From: Erwinia rhapontici
GTDB taxonomy: Bacteria > Pseudomonadota > Gammaproteobacteria > Enterobacterales > Enterobacteriaceae
Assembly (NCBI RefSeq): GCF_012271765.1
Contig: NZ_VRKO01000002.1
Location: 1-64,000 of the forward strand
Direction: 5' to 3'
Length of the DNA: 64,000 nt
Program-made: the position numbers and the translations under genes
Notes under the pieces: model-generated
What the model was told of the DNA's origin: nothing
Database searches by the model: none
What the model saw: the letters and a program-made list of their open reading frames with translations, nothing else
In this document: positions 9,629 to 17,151 of the stretch, one piece after another
Layout: every line of letters starts with the position of its first letter
How positions within the stretch are numbered: position 1 is the stretch's first letter

Positions 9629-9922
9629 TCAGTCCAGCAGCTGTCTGCTGAGACACGGATTCGAGTGTATCAACTGCATTAATTTTTGCGCACTGCCTGA
9701 GGGTTTGGTTTTTTTGGCTTCCCAGTTTTTCACTGAAGAAACACTGACACCTAACGCCTGAGCAAATTCATCAATCTGCATGCCGGTAATTTCCCGAACT
9801 CGCTTTGGCTCGGGCTGCGCCACATCACTCTTCAGGGCCGGAATGACATGCATCATAGGGCGGGTCATAACAATCTGCTCCAGACTGGAAAGCAGTTCGG
9901 ACATGGGATCTTTAGTCTCCAT
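9629..9922 (-). CDS. yiaG: HTH-type regulator YiaG
   Basis: A 97-residue protein close to E. coli YiaG (96 residues): the N-terminal KDPMSELLSSLEQIV segment, then a single Cro/C1-type helix-turn-helix (IDEFAQALGVSVSSVKNWEAKKTKPSG) and the C-terminal LMQLIHSNPCLSRQL. The ATG at 9922 is chosen because METKDPM matches the family start; the frame extends to 10033 without support. The function is not established. It resembles the HigA/antitoxin type of HTH, but no partner gene is adjacent. It is divergent from yiaF across a 332-bp gap. Confidence 0.9.
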   Translation of the reverse strand: METKDPMSELLSSLEQIVMTRPMMHVIPALKSDVAQPEPKRVREITGMQIDEFAQALGVSVSSVKNWEAKKTKPSGSAQKLMQLIHSNPCLSRQLLD

Positions 9923-10254
9923 AAGCACTCCTCGAAAACTCACTAAACGTGAACAACCAGAGGGAAAGAACCTTAAATCCAGGTTCTCAATGCTGGCATA
10001 CATCAGCCACTGGGACGCTTTTTGGGGCAGCACAGGGAAACGCCAGGATCATAAGTATGAGATCATTTTGCGAGATCGGGATCATATTTTTTGTTTATTT
10101 TTCCATCCTGCGTTGCAGCCCGCCTCACAAATACAGCGCAAAAATAAGTTACACAGACATCGCTATCCATCAAAAGTGATTTCGACTATTCTTTACCCAA
10201 CATTTGTAGTTTGAATAAAACCGATAAGTATTTGTTAACAGGAGTTAATTTCTT
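9923..10254. other. Divergent control region between yiaG and yiaF
   Basis: 332 bases without a gene. In the E. coli region I recall cspA near yiaG, but no cold-shock gene is present here. The right part (10060-10240) is AT-rich and contains three GATC-centred words (GAGATCA, GAGATCG, GGATCAT) within 30 bases. A good ribosome binding site (AGGAG) lies just before yiaF. Confidence 0.5.
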
Positions 10255-10971
10255 ATGATGACAGGATCATCACGCATCTTGACGCGTCTGCTGGTGCCCG
10301 TTATGGCGCTATTTATGGTGTTACAACTTACTGGCTGTGGCGATAACGAAGCCGATCAACGTAAAGCGTTTATCGATTTCCTGCAAAACACCGTTATGCG
10401 CAGCGGCGAACATCTGCCCAGCCTGAGTGAAGATCAGAAGCAGAAATTTGGTCCCTTCGTCAGCGATTACGCGATTCTTTATGGTTTTTCTCAGCAGGTA
10501 AATCGTGCCGTGGATTCCGGGCTGAAACCGGTGGTTGATGAGCTGTCAGCCATCCACACTCCGCAGGATTACCTGACACGCCGTGATGCCCTGCGCCAGG
10601 TGAGCGGTTCTCTTGGGGTACTGACCCAGCAGATTCAGTCCGCGAAAATGCAGGCCGACAGCAGCAAGGCGGCACTGAAACAGCCGGAAGATTTAAAAAC
10701 CGTGTACGACAATGTGTTTAATAAAGTGGTCACTCAACCTGCTGCAACACTGGCACCGCTGCTGCCCGCGTTACAAACCCTGAGCCAGGATGCGGTACAG
10801 ACCGGTGACTTCCTGCAACAGCAGGGCGCAAACGTCAGTTTTAACGGTTCTGCGATCCAGTTCCCGACCCAGCCTCAGGCCACGCAGTACAATACGCTGA
10901 TGAGCAATCTGAGCACCAATGCCCAGGCGTTGACCCAGGCGCAGGCCGCGCTGAAGGGCAATTTCCAGTAA
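10255..10971 (+). CDS. yiaF: DUF3053 lipoprotein YiaF
   Basis: A 238-residue lipoprotein. The signal peptide ends in a lipobox LTGC with Cys28, followed by Gly, which predicts outer-membrane sorting. The mature part starts with the strongly conserved DQRKAFIDFLQNTVMRSGE and FGPFVSDYAILYGFSQQVN segments of E. coli YiaF. The rest is helical and rich in Gln/Ala. The function is unknown. It has its own hairpin at 10978 and sits between yiaG and mtlA. Confidence 0.92.
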   Translation: MMTGSSRILTRLLVPVMALFMVLQLTGCGDNEADQRKAFIDFLQNTVMRSGEHLPSLSEDQKQKFGPFVSDYAILYGFSQQVNRAVDSGLKPVVDELSAIHTPQDYLTRRDALRQVSGSLGVLTQQIQSAKMQADSSKAALKQPEDLKTVYDNVFNKVVTQPAATLAPLLPALQTLSQDAVQTGDFLQQQGANVSFNGSAIQFPTQPQATQYNTLMSNLSTNAQALTQAQAALKGNFQ

Positions 10972-10977
10972 ATTCTG

Positions 10978-11007
10978 CATCAGAGCTGACAATCGTCAGC
11001 TCTGATG
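10978..11007 (+). terminator. Hairpin after yiaF
   Basis: A perfect 13-bp stem (CATCAGAGCTGAC, loop AATC) directly after the yiaF stop. It is followed by a pyrimidine-rich stretch rather than a clean T run, so it may act as a weak terminator or as a 3'-end stabiliser. Confidence 0.6.
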
Positions 11008-11106
11008 TTCCTTCCCCTCTCACCTGTCACTTTCTTACATAAGACTCATCTCATGTTTCGACGGGCAGAAGAAGTGTGATCGCACGCATTCAGCCCTCAA
11101 ATAATT

Positions 11107-11122
11107 TGTGATCAACATCACA
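11107..11122. promoter_or_regulatory. CRP-binding site 1 upstream of mtlA
   Basis: TGTGA-TCAACA-TCACA, a perfect match to the TGTGA-N6-TCACA consensus. It is the most distal of the four strong sites. A half site (TGTGA at 11075) lies further upstream. Confidence 0.85.
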
Positions 11123-11150
11123 AATCAAAAACAAACAAACAACATACATT

Positions 11151-11166
11151 TGTGATACACATCACA
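11151..11166. promoter_or_regulatory. CRP-binding site 2 upstream of mtlA
   Basis: TGTGA-TACACA-TCACA, a perfect consensus match, 44 bp after the first site. Confidence 0.85.
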
Positions 11167-11223
11167 TCACGCGGTTGTTATTGTTTAAATATTCGCCACA
11201 GTCCTTTTCATACACTCCTTAAA

Positions 11224-11239
11224 TGTGATCGTTATCACT
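11224..11239. promoter_or_regulatory. CRP-binding site 3 upstream of mtlA
   Basis: TGTGA-TCGTTA-TCACT, with one mismatch to the consensus, 73 bp after site 2. Confidence 0.8.
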
Positions 11240-11267
11240 AAAACAACCCATGCACCCCACCTAACAT

Positions 11268-11283
11268 AGTGATCTACATCACA
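11268..11283. promoter_or_regulatory. CRP-binding site 4 upstream of mtlA
   Basis: AGTGA-TCTACA-TCACA, with one mismatch, 44 bp after site 3 and nearest to the promoter. E. coli mtl is known for a series of about five CRP sites, so this layout is conserved. Confidence 0.8.
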
Positions 11284-11430
11284 CTTATCCCGACAGCTAC
11301 GCAGCGTCATATTCGCGTGATAGAGTCCGCCTGCATACAGTGATACTGACGGCTTCCCACTGTCGGGTCTAAAACAAAAATTCAACGCGCTCTCTTATTT
11401 GGCGGCGCGTACCAATAAGGGGTGTTTTTT

Positions 11431-13362
11431 ATGTCCTCATCAGATATCAAGATCAAGGTTCAGAACTTTGGTCGCTTTCTGAGCAACATGGTAATGCCAA
11501 ACATCGGGGCGTTTATCGCCTGGGGTATTATCACCGCACTGTTTATTCCTACCGGATGGCTGCCAAACGAAACACTGGCGAAACTGGTTGGCCCAATGAT
11601 TACCTACCTGTTGCCACTGCTGATCGGCTTTACAGGGGGTCGTCTGGTCGGCGGCGATCGCGGCGGTGTGGTAGGTGCTATTACCACCATGGGCGTGATT
11701 GTGGGTGCGGACATGCCAATGTTCCTCGGTTCAATGATTGCAGGTCCTCTGGGCGGCTGGGCGATTAAAACCTTCGACCGCCAGGTTGACGGTAAAATCA
11801 AAAGCGGCTTTGAAATGCTGGTGAACAACTTCTCTGCCGGTATCATCGGCATGCTGTTGGCTATCCTCGCATTCCTGGCAATTGGTCCACTGGTAGAAGG
11901 TCTGTCCCATATTCTCGCCGCAGGCGTGAATCTGATGGTGCAGAACAACCTGCTGCCACTGACCTCGATCTTCGTGGAACCGGCAAAAATCCTGTTCCTG
12001 AATAACGCCATTAACCACGGTATCTTCTCGCCACTGGGTATCCAGCAGGCCAGCGAAGCCGGTAAGTCGATCTTCTTCCTGATCGAAGCGAACCCGGGCC
12101 CAGGTATGGGCGTACTGATGGCCTATATGTTCTTTGGCCGTGGTAATGCCAAGCAGTCTGCCGGTGGCGCTGCCATTATCCACTTCCTCGGTGGTATCCA
12201 CGAAATCTACTTCCCGTATGTGCTGATGAACCCACGCCTGATTCTGGCGGTGATCCTCGGGGGTATGACCGGTGTATTCACCCTGACTCTGCTGAACGGC
12301 GGCCTGGTGTCTCCGGCTTCACCGGGTTCCATCCTGGCGGTGCTGGCAATGACGCCAAAAGGGGCTTACTTCGCGAACATCGCCGCGATCTTTGCCGCCT
12401 TTGCTGTCTCCTTCGTGGTTTCTGCCATTCTGCTGAAAACCAGCAAAGTGAAAGAAGATGACGACATCGAAGCCGCATCACGTCGCGTACAGGAAATGAA
12501 AGCCCAGTCTAAAGGCCAGTCAACTGCCCCTGCTGGCGGTGCTGATGGCCTGCATAGCGATCTGAGCCACGTCCGTAAAATCATCGTTGCCTGCGATGCG
12601 GGTATGGGTTCCAGCGCCATGGGTGCCGGTGTGCTGCGTAAGAAAGTGAACGATGCAGGGCTGACCAACATCTCCGTGACCAACACCGCGATTAACAGTC
12701 TGCCGGGCGATGTCGACCTGGTGATTACTCACCGCGATCTGACCGAACGAGCGATGCGCCAGGCGCCTCATGCCCAGCACATCTCGCTGACCAACTTCCT
12801 CGACAGCGGCCTGTATAACGACCTGACAGCACGTCTGGTGGAAGCCGGGCGCAGCGCGGGTCACCGTGAGAAAGTGAGTACCACGCTGAGCGACAGCTTT
12901 GACGAAGGCCAGGATCACCTGTTCAAACTGAGCGCCAGCAACGTGTTCCTGGGCAATCATGCGGACAATAAAGAGCAGGCCATTCGCTTTGCCGGTGAGC
13001 AACTGGTGAAAGGCGGCTACGTTGAGCCGGAATACGTTGCCGCAATGCTGGAACGTGAAAAGCTGACACCGACTTACCTCGGTGAATCCATCGCCGTGCC
13101 GCACGGCACCGTGGAAGCAAAAGACCGTGTGCTGAAAACTGGCGTGGTCTTCTGTCAGTACCCGGCAGGGGTTCACTTCGGCGAAGAGCCGGATGATATC
13201 GCGCGTCTGGTGATTGGTATCGCGGCACGTAATAACGAGCACATTCAGGTTATTACCAGCCTGACTAATGCGCTGGATGATGACAGCGTGATCGCCCGTC
13301 TGGCGACCACGACCAGTGTGCAGGAAGTTCTCGACCTCCTGTCCGGTAAAACCAACGCGTAA
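11431..13362 (+). CDS. mtlA: PTS mannitol-specific enzyme IICBA
   Basis: A 643-residue protein (E. coli MtlA has 637). Residues 1-345 are the membrane IIC domain with NMVMPNIGAFIAWG and FGRGNAKQSAGGAAIIHFLGGIHEIYFPYV. A linker rich in Gln/Ala follows. The IIB domain (about 380-470) has its phosphorylated Cys388 in ACDAGMGSSAMGAG. The IIA domain (about 500-643) has the phospho-His558 in SIAVPHGTV. It imports D-mannitol and phosphorylates it to mannitol-1-phosphate. The start at 11431 (MSSSDIKIKVQNFGRFLSNM) matches the family; three more codons upstream are in frame. It heads mtlADR and is controlled by the CRP sites upstream and by MtlR. Confidence 0.97.
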   Translation: MSSSDIKIKVQNFGRFLSNMVMPNIGAFIAWGIITALFIPTGWLPNETLAKLVGPMITYLLPLLIGFTGGRLVGGDRGGVVGAITTMGVIVGADMPMFLGSMIAGPLGGWAIKTFDRQVDGKIKSGFEMLVNNFSAGIIGMLLAILAFLAIGPLVEGLSHILAAGVNLMVQNNLLPLTSIFVEPAKILFLNNAINHGIFSPLGIQQASEAGKSIFFLIEANPGPGMGVLMAYMFFGRGNAKQSAGGAAIIHFLGGIHEIYFPYVLMNPRLILAVILGGMTGVFTLTLLNGGLVSPASPGSILAVLAMTPKGAYFANIAAIFAAFAVSFVVSAILLKTSKVKEDDDIEAASRRVQEMKAQSKGQSTAPAGGADGLHSDLSHVRKIIVACDAGMGSSAMGAGVLRKKVNDAGLTNISVTNTAINSLPGDVDLVITHRDLTERAMRQAPHAQHISLTNFLDSGLYNDLTARLVEAGRSAGHREKVSTTLSDSFDEGQDHLFKLSASNVFLGNHADNKEQAIRFAGEQLVKGGYVEPEYVAAMLEREKLTPTYLGESIAVPHGTVEAKDRVLKTGVVFCQYPAGVHFGEEPDDIARLVIGIAARNNEHIQVITSLTNALDDDSVIARLATTTSVQEVLDLLSGKTNA

Positions 13363-13389
13363 GCGGGTTTCATCATCACACCTCTGTGT

Positions 13390-13416
13390 AGGGCTGGGCA
13401 TGCCCGGCCCTTTTTT
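13390..13416 (+). terminator. Hairpin with T run between mtlA and mtlD
   Basis: AGGGC-T-GGGC, a two-base loop, then GCCC-G-GCCC followed by TTTTTT. It lies inside the operon, 28 bp after mtlA and before mtlD, so it probably attenuates transcription or protects the mtlA mRNA 3' end. Confidence 0.65.
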
Positions 13417-13461
13417 GGTTTGGGCATGTCCAACCTTTACATCTTTGATACGGGAATAATT

Positions 13462-14610
13462 ATGAAAGCATTACATTTTGGCGCCGGAAATATCGGCCGT
13501 GGCTTTATCGGTAAACTGCTGGCTGATGCTGGCATTCAGCTCACTTTCGCAGACGTTAATCAGGTGGTGCTGGATGCCCTGAACGCGCGCGGCGAGTACC
13601 CGGTGCATGTGGTGGGTGAGCAGGCGCAGGTTGAGATTGTTAAAGGTGTGAACGCCGTTAACAGTACCAGCGATGATATTATTGCGCTGGTAGCAGAGGT
13701 TGATATCGTTACCACGGCGGTTGGTCCACAGATCCTTGAGCGCATTGCCGGTAGCATTGCCAAAGGGTTGGCCAAACGCAGTGATAGCGCTAATACCCGT
13801 CCGCTGAACATTATTGCCTGCGAGAATATGGTGCGCGGCACCACACAGTTGAAAGGCCACGTGCTGAAAGCACTGCCTGAGCAGTATCACGCCTGGGTCG
13901 AAGCACATGTAGGCTTCGTCGACTCTGCCGTTGACCGCATTGTCCCGCCTTCTGAAGCCGGCAGCAGCGATCCGCTGGAAGTGACGGTAGAAACCTTCAG
14001 CGAGTGGATCGTCGACCAGACGCAGTTCAAAGGCGACCTGCCTGCCATCCCCGGCATGGAGTTGACCGATAATCTGATGGCATTCGTCGAGCGCAAGCTG
14101 TTCACCCTCAATACCGGCCACGCCATTACCGCCTATCTTGGGCAGCTGGCAGGTCATCAAACCATTCGCGAAGCCATTCTCGATGAAAAAGTGCGTGCTG
14201 TCGTGCAGGGCGCAATGGAAGAGAGCGGCGCAGTGCTGATTAAACGTTATGATTTTGACGCGGTAAAACACGCGGCCTACATCCAGAAAATCCTTGGCCG
14301 TTTTGAAAACCCGTATCTGAAAGATGACGTTGAGCGTGTGGGCCGCCAGCCGCTGCGTAAATTGAGCGCAGGCGATCGCCTGATCAAACCAACACTGGGC
14401 ACACTGGAGTACCAGCTACCGCATGACAACCTGGTCACCGGGATTGCCGCCGCACTGCATTACCGCAGCGAGCAAGATCCACAGGCGCAGGAACTGGCTG
14501 CCCTGCTGGCAAGCCAGGATGTCGCGACGACGCTGGCACAAATTTCCGGTCTGGATATCGACAGCGATGTGGTCAAGGCGGTAGTGAAGGCCTGGAACGC
14601 TATGGCATAA
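13462..14610 (+). CDS. mtlD: Mannitol-1-phosphate 5-dehydrogenase
   Basis: A 382-residue protein, the same length as E. coli MtlD. The N-terminal Rossmann motif is [20 protein letters not shown]. The C-terminal domain has the catalytic-lysine-type segment [22 protein letters not shown]. It oxidises mannitol-1-phosphate to fructose-6-phosphate with NAD. ATG 13462 begins at the conserved motif; a longer in-frame start at 13420 lies inside the upstream hairpin region and is unlikely. The stop codon overlaps the mtlR start by one base. Confidence 0.97.
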   Translation: MKALHFGAGNIGRGFIGKLLADAGIQLTFADVNQVVLDALNARGEYPVHVVGEQAQVEIVKGVNAVNSTSDDIIALVAEVDIVTTAVGPQILERIAGSIAKGLAKRSDSANTRPLNIIACENMVRGTTQLKGHVLKALPEQYHAWVEAHVGFVDSAVDRIVPPSEAGSSDPLEVTVETFSEWIVDQTQFKGDLPAIPGMELTDNLMAFVERKLFTLNTGHAITAYLGQLAGHQTIREAILDEKVRAVVQGAMEESGAVLIKRYDFDAVKHAAYIQKILGRFENPYLKDDVERVGRQPLRKLSAGDRLIKPTLGTLEYQLPHDNLVTGIAAALHYRSEQDPQAQELAALLASQDVATTLAQISGLDIDSDVVKAVVKAWNAMA

Positions 14611-15236
14611 TGTCGGCGCAAGCGCTCCTCACGGACGAACAATCAGGGCACAGCACTGCTGCTGTGCCCGCGCAGATGTTATTAGGCCATATGAATGATA
14701 TGCAGGCACTCATGGAACAACCTCAGGCTTTTGAAAACCGGGTGCTCGAACGCCTTAATGCCGGACGATCAGTAAGAAGCTTTCTTATCGCCACTGTTGA
14801 ACTGCTGGCAGAAGCGGTGAACATACTGGTGATACAGGTGTTCCGTAAGGATGATTATGCCGTCAAATACGCTGTGGAACCGCTACTACTGGGCGATGGC
14901 CCGCTGGGTGAACTGTCGGTACGCCTGAAGCTGATCTACGGCCTTGGCATGATTAACCGTAGCGAGTACGAAGACTGCGAACTGCTTATGGCATTGCGCG
15001 AAGAGTTGAATTATGACGGTAGCGAATATCGTTTCACTGATGACGAAATTCTCGGGCCATTTGGCGAGCTTCACTGCGTTAGTGGCCTGCCGCCATGTCC
15101 TGATTTCGCCGGCGATGATGTGGATCTGCGTGCTATGCAGCAGCAACGCTATCAGCAGGTAGTGCGCTCCACGATGGTCCTGTCACTGACCACGCTGATT
15201 TCACAAATCAGTCTCAAGCAAGCTTTCAAAAAGTAA
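14610..15236 (+). CDS. mtlR: Mannitol operon repressor MtlR
   Basis: A 208-residue protein closely matching E. coli MtlR (195 residues) from DMQALMEQPQAFENRVLERLNAG onward, through RKDDYAVKYAVEPLL, GPFGELHCV and QRYQQVVRSTMVLSLT. MtlR represses mtlADR and in E. coli also binds HPr. The ATG at 14610 overlaps the mtlD stop (TAATG), typical of translational coupling. It gives an N-terminus about 13 residues longer than in E. coli, so an internal ATG at 14691 is a possible alternative start. Confidence 0.95.
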   Translation: MSAQALLTDEQSGHSTAAVPAQMLLGHMNDMQALMEQPQAFENRVLERLNAGRSVRSFLIATVELLAEAVNILVIQVFRKDDYAVKYAVEPLLLGDGPLGELSVRLKLIYGLGMINRSEYEDCELLMALREELNYDGSEYRFTDDEILGPFGELHCVSGLPPCPDFAGDDVDLRAMQQQRYQQVVRSTMVLSLTTLISQISLKQAFKK

Positions 15237-15309
15237 TCCGCCCTTTTCCCTCTTTGCTCCGCTTTCGTGTATCCTTTGCAGCAATGAATCAATTTAATGG
15301 TCAATCGTT

Positions 15310-15672
15310 ATGAAAGAACAAGTACAGTCAGAAATCAAAGATCTCAGCGACAAGCTGGATGCGCTCAATCATAAAGAACCCGTTCTGCTGGCGTCTGGCG
15401 ACAGCGAGAAACTCGGTGAATTATTGAAAGAAAAAGACAAATTAGAAGCAGAAATCGAGCGTCTGCGCGGTGTGCGTGCCGAAAACCTGAGCAAAGAAGC
15501 CCAGGCGTTACAGAAGCTACCGTTTAGCCGCCCCATCACCAAGAAAGAGCAGGCGAACATGGGCGCACTGAAGAAAAGCGTTCGTGGCATTGTGGTGGTA
15601 CATCCGACGACCGCACTGGGCCGTGAAATGGGTCTGAAAGAGATGACGGGCTTCGCGAAAACTGCCTTTTAA
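15310..15672 (+). CDS. yibL: DUF2810 family protein YibL
   Basis: A 120-residue protein, the same length as E. coli YibL. The N-terminal half is a charged coiled coil (residues 5-60). The C-terminal half has [22 protein letters not shown] and the well-conserved [20 protein letters not shown]. YibL has been linked to ribosome association in E. coli, but its role is unclear. It follows mtlR by 73 bp; the yibT gene I recall between these genes in E. coli is absent. A strong terminator follows. Confidence 0.93.
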   Translation: MKEQVQSEIKDLSDKLDALNHKEPVLLASGDSEKLGELLKEKDKLEAEIERLRGVRAENLSKEAQALQKLPFSRPITKKEQANMGALKKSVRGIVVVHPTTALGREMGLKEMTGFAKTAF

Positions 15673-15690
15673 AACCCTATCCCATTGATG

Positions 15691-15722
15691 AAAAAACAGG
15701 GTCCTGGCACCCTGTTTTTTTA
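15691..15722 (+). terminator. Rho-independent terminator after yibL
   Basis: A 12-bp stem (AAAAAACAGGGT, loop CCTGGC, ACCCTGTTTTTT) ending in a T run. The A/T flanks make it work in either direction. Confidence 0.9.
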
Positions 15723-15946
15723 CGCTCCGATATTATCCCAATGATTTTCCCATCCCCGAAAAAAATATCACCCCGATATTAAATGTCGAAAAAAACCCAT
15801 TAAATTACTCTTGCGATTCATAGGCTCGAATTAAAACATATAACAGAATTAAATATCGCAATAGGAATTTTCAATGAAGTTTGATACCGCTCAGATAATT
15901 TATTCAATATAATATACCGCAAGCGTACTATTAAGAATGCACGGAG
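15723..15946. other. AT-rich region upstream of the LuxR-family gene
   Basis: Very AT-rich, unlike the surrounding core genes. It contains many TATAAT-like words, for example at 15908-15913, but no well-spaced -35 partner that I can defend. No gene is seen. The composition suggests H-NS silencing or horizontal origin of the module that follows. Confidence 0.5.
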
Positions 15947-15974
15947 AGACGTTTGCAAGACGTTGATAAGACGT
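15947..15974. promoter_or_regulatory. Three AGACGT repeats at an exact 11-bp period, before the LuxR-family gene
   Basis: AGACGT occurs at 15947, 15958 and 15969, 32-59 bp before the ATG at 16006. The first and last copies are also part of an imperfect inverted repeat (GGAGA-G-ACGT with ACGTCTCC). The spacing of one helical turn suggests a protein-binding site, perhaps autoregulatory. The inverted repeat could instead form a leader hairpin. Confidence 0.5.
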
Positions 15975-16005
15975 CTCCGGTTAGGGACAACTTCAGGTAT
16001 TAATC

Positions 16006-16647
16006 ATGCGAAAGAATCACATCACCATTGTCATCCGTGACCCAAATCGCTTTTATATTAGAGGGTTAACGAATTGTCTTGCTGAAAACTTTTCCCTCCG
16101 TAACATTCACACTGATTTTACCGATTGTGCTTTTAACAGCAGGGCGAAAATGATCTTCCTGGCGGAAGAATCACTTTCCATCGCCAATATCCATTATTTA
16201 AATCGCCGGATGTCGATACGACCGCTTTGTATATTCATTATCAAAAATAGCGATAGTGCTGACGAGCAGCCCGAGGGGATAGCGCACAACATTAGCCATT
16301 ACACCCCCCTCTATCGCAACCAGTCCGTTGAGAGCATGTTATCGGTGATCAATGAACAACTGGAGCAGCTCAATAGCGTGCGTAGTGCCTTTGTTCAACC
16401 GTGTTCAGTGGTTAGCCGTACGGAGACGAATCTGACAAGACGTGAAACCGAGATTCTCCGCTATCTGGCACGCGGCATCAGTAATGGTGGCGTGGCACGC
16501 TTCCTCCATATCAGCGAGAAAACCGTCAGCGCACATAAACGGAATATTATGTGCAAACTCAATATGATTCGCCCTGCTGAACTGAACTACTGGTTAATTC
16601 AGGAAGGCTGGTGTGAATCCATTCGTACTGGCGACCAATTTCATTAA
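16006..16647 (+). CDS. LuxR-family response-regulator-like transcription factor
   Basis: A 213-residue protein. The C-terminal domain (about residues 140-205) is a clear LuxR-type helix-turn-helix: NLTRRETEILRYLARG, then VARFLHISEKTVSAHKRNIM. The N-terminal 125 residues look like a degenerate receiver domain (TIVIRDPNRFYIRGL), without a clear phospho-acceptor aspartate, as in fimbrial or capsule regulators of the RcsA/FimW/CsgD type. It precedes a lipoprotein gene and a large FKBP-like gene on the same strand, with 96 bp to the lipoprotein. It probably controls that pair. The upstream DNA carries a three-copy AGACGT repeat. Confidence 0.82.
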   Translation: MRKNHITIVIRDPNRFYIRGLTNCLAENFSLRNIHTDFTDCAFNSRAKMIFLAEESLSIANIHYLNRRMSIRPLCIFIIKNSDSADEQPEGIAHNISHYTPLYRNQSVESMLSVINEQLEQLNSVRSAFVQPCSVVSRTETNLTRRETEILRYLARGISNGGVARFLHISEKTVSAHKRNIMCKLNMIRPAELNYWLIQEGWCESIRTGDQFH

Positions 16648-16743
16648 TCCTGGCAGGATGTGATGCAGCGCAAAAATGCGATATCCCGATACCCTATCGT
16701 GATGAATCATCATCCGTAAAGTTATTCAATTAGAGTTATTTTT

Positions 16744-17151
16744 ATGATGGCAATTCGTAATACTTCATTGAAATTTATTATCAATATGTTCGCCGTATTG
16801 TTTATTTTCTCTCTTTCTGGCTGCCAGACAACATCGCAGAAAATGCGTGCTGCATCAGCGCAATCCGCACACACTGCAAAATACATTAAACAAAATGAGA
16901 ATCTGAAAAAGTGCCAGGCTCAGCTTCAGGCGCTGAAAGTCGTCAGCCCATCAGAATACATTAGAATGCAAAATGCATTCGACAACCTGATGAACAGCGC
17001 AGCTCAATACACTGGCCTGCGAAAAAGCGTTGATGAGAATACTCAGGAAACTGTGGACTCACTTTATCACTATCGCGCAAATCAGCTTTGTGCTCACATT
17101 GCACAAACACTGATGGATAGCCTAACCAGCAAAGGTGAAGCACGTCCATGA
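16744..17151 (+). CDS. Small lipoprotein of unknown function
   Basis: A 135-residue protein with a classic lipoprotein signal: hydrophobic residues 11-24 and lipobox LSGC with Cys27. Gln at +2 predicts outer-membrane sorting. The mature part is helical and hydrophilic, with two cysteines (Cys57 and Cys116) that could form a disulfide. I recognise no family. Its stop overlaps the start of the 690-residue coiled-coil/FKBP gene by 4 bp (ATGA), so the two proteins are translationally coupled and probably work together in the envelope. From memory, Salmonella carries a lipoprotein/autotransporter pair (sadBA) after yibL. This protein is shorter, and I cannot show that it is related. Confidence 0.75.
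   Translation: MMAIRNTSLKFIINMFAVLFIFSLSGCQTTSQKMRAASAQSAHTAKYIKQNENLKKCQAQLQALKVVSPSEYIRMQNAFDNLMNSAAQYTGLRKSVDENTQETVDSLYHYRANQLCAHIAQTLMDSLTSKGEARP

Noticed and set aside
15947..15974. MetJ met-box array
   Set aside because: AGACGT is half of the met box, but the copies are spaced 11 bp, not 8, and no methionine gene is nearby.
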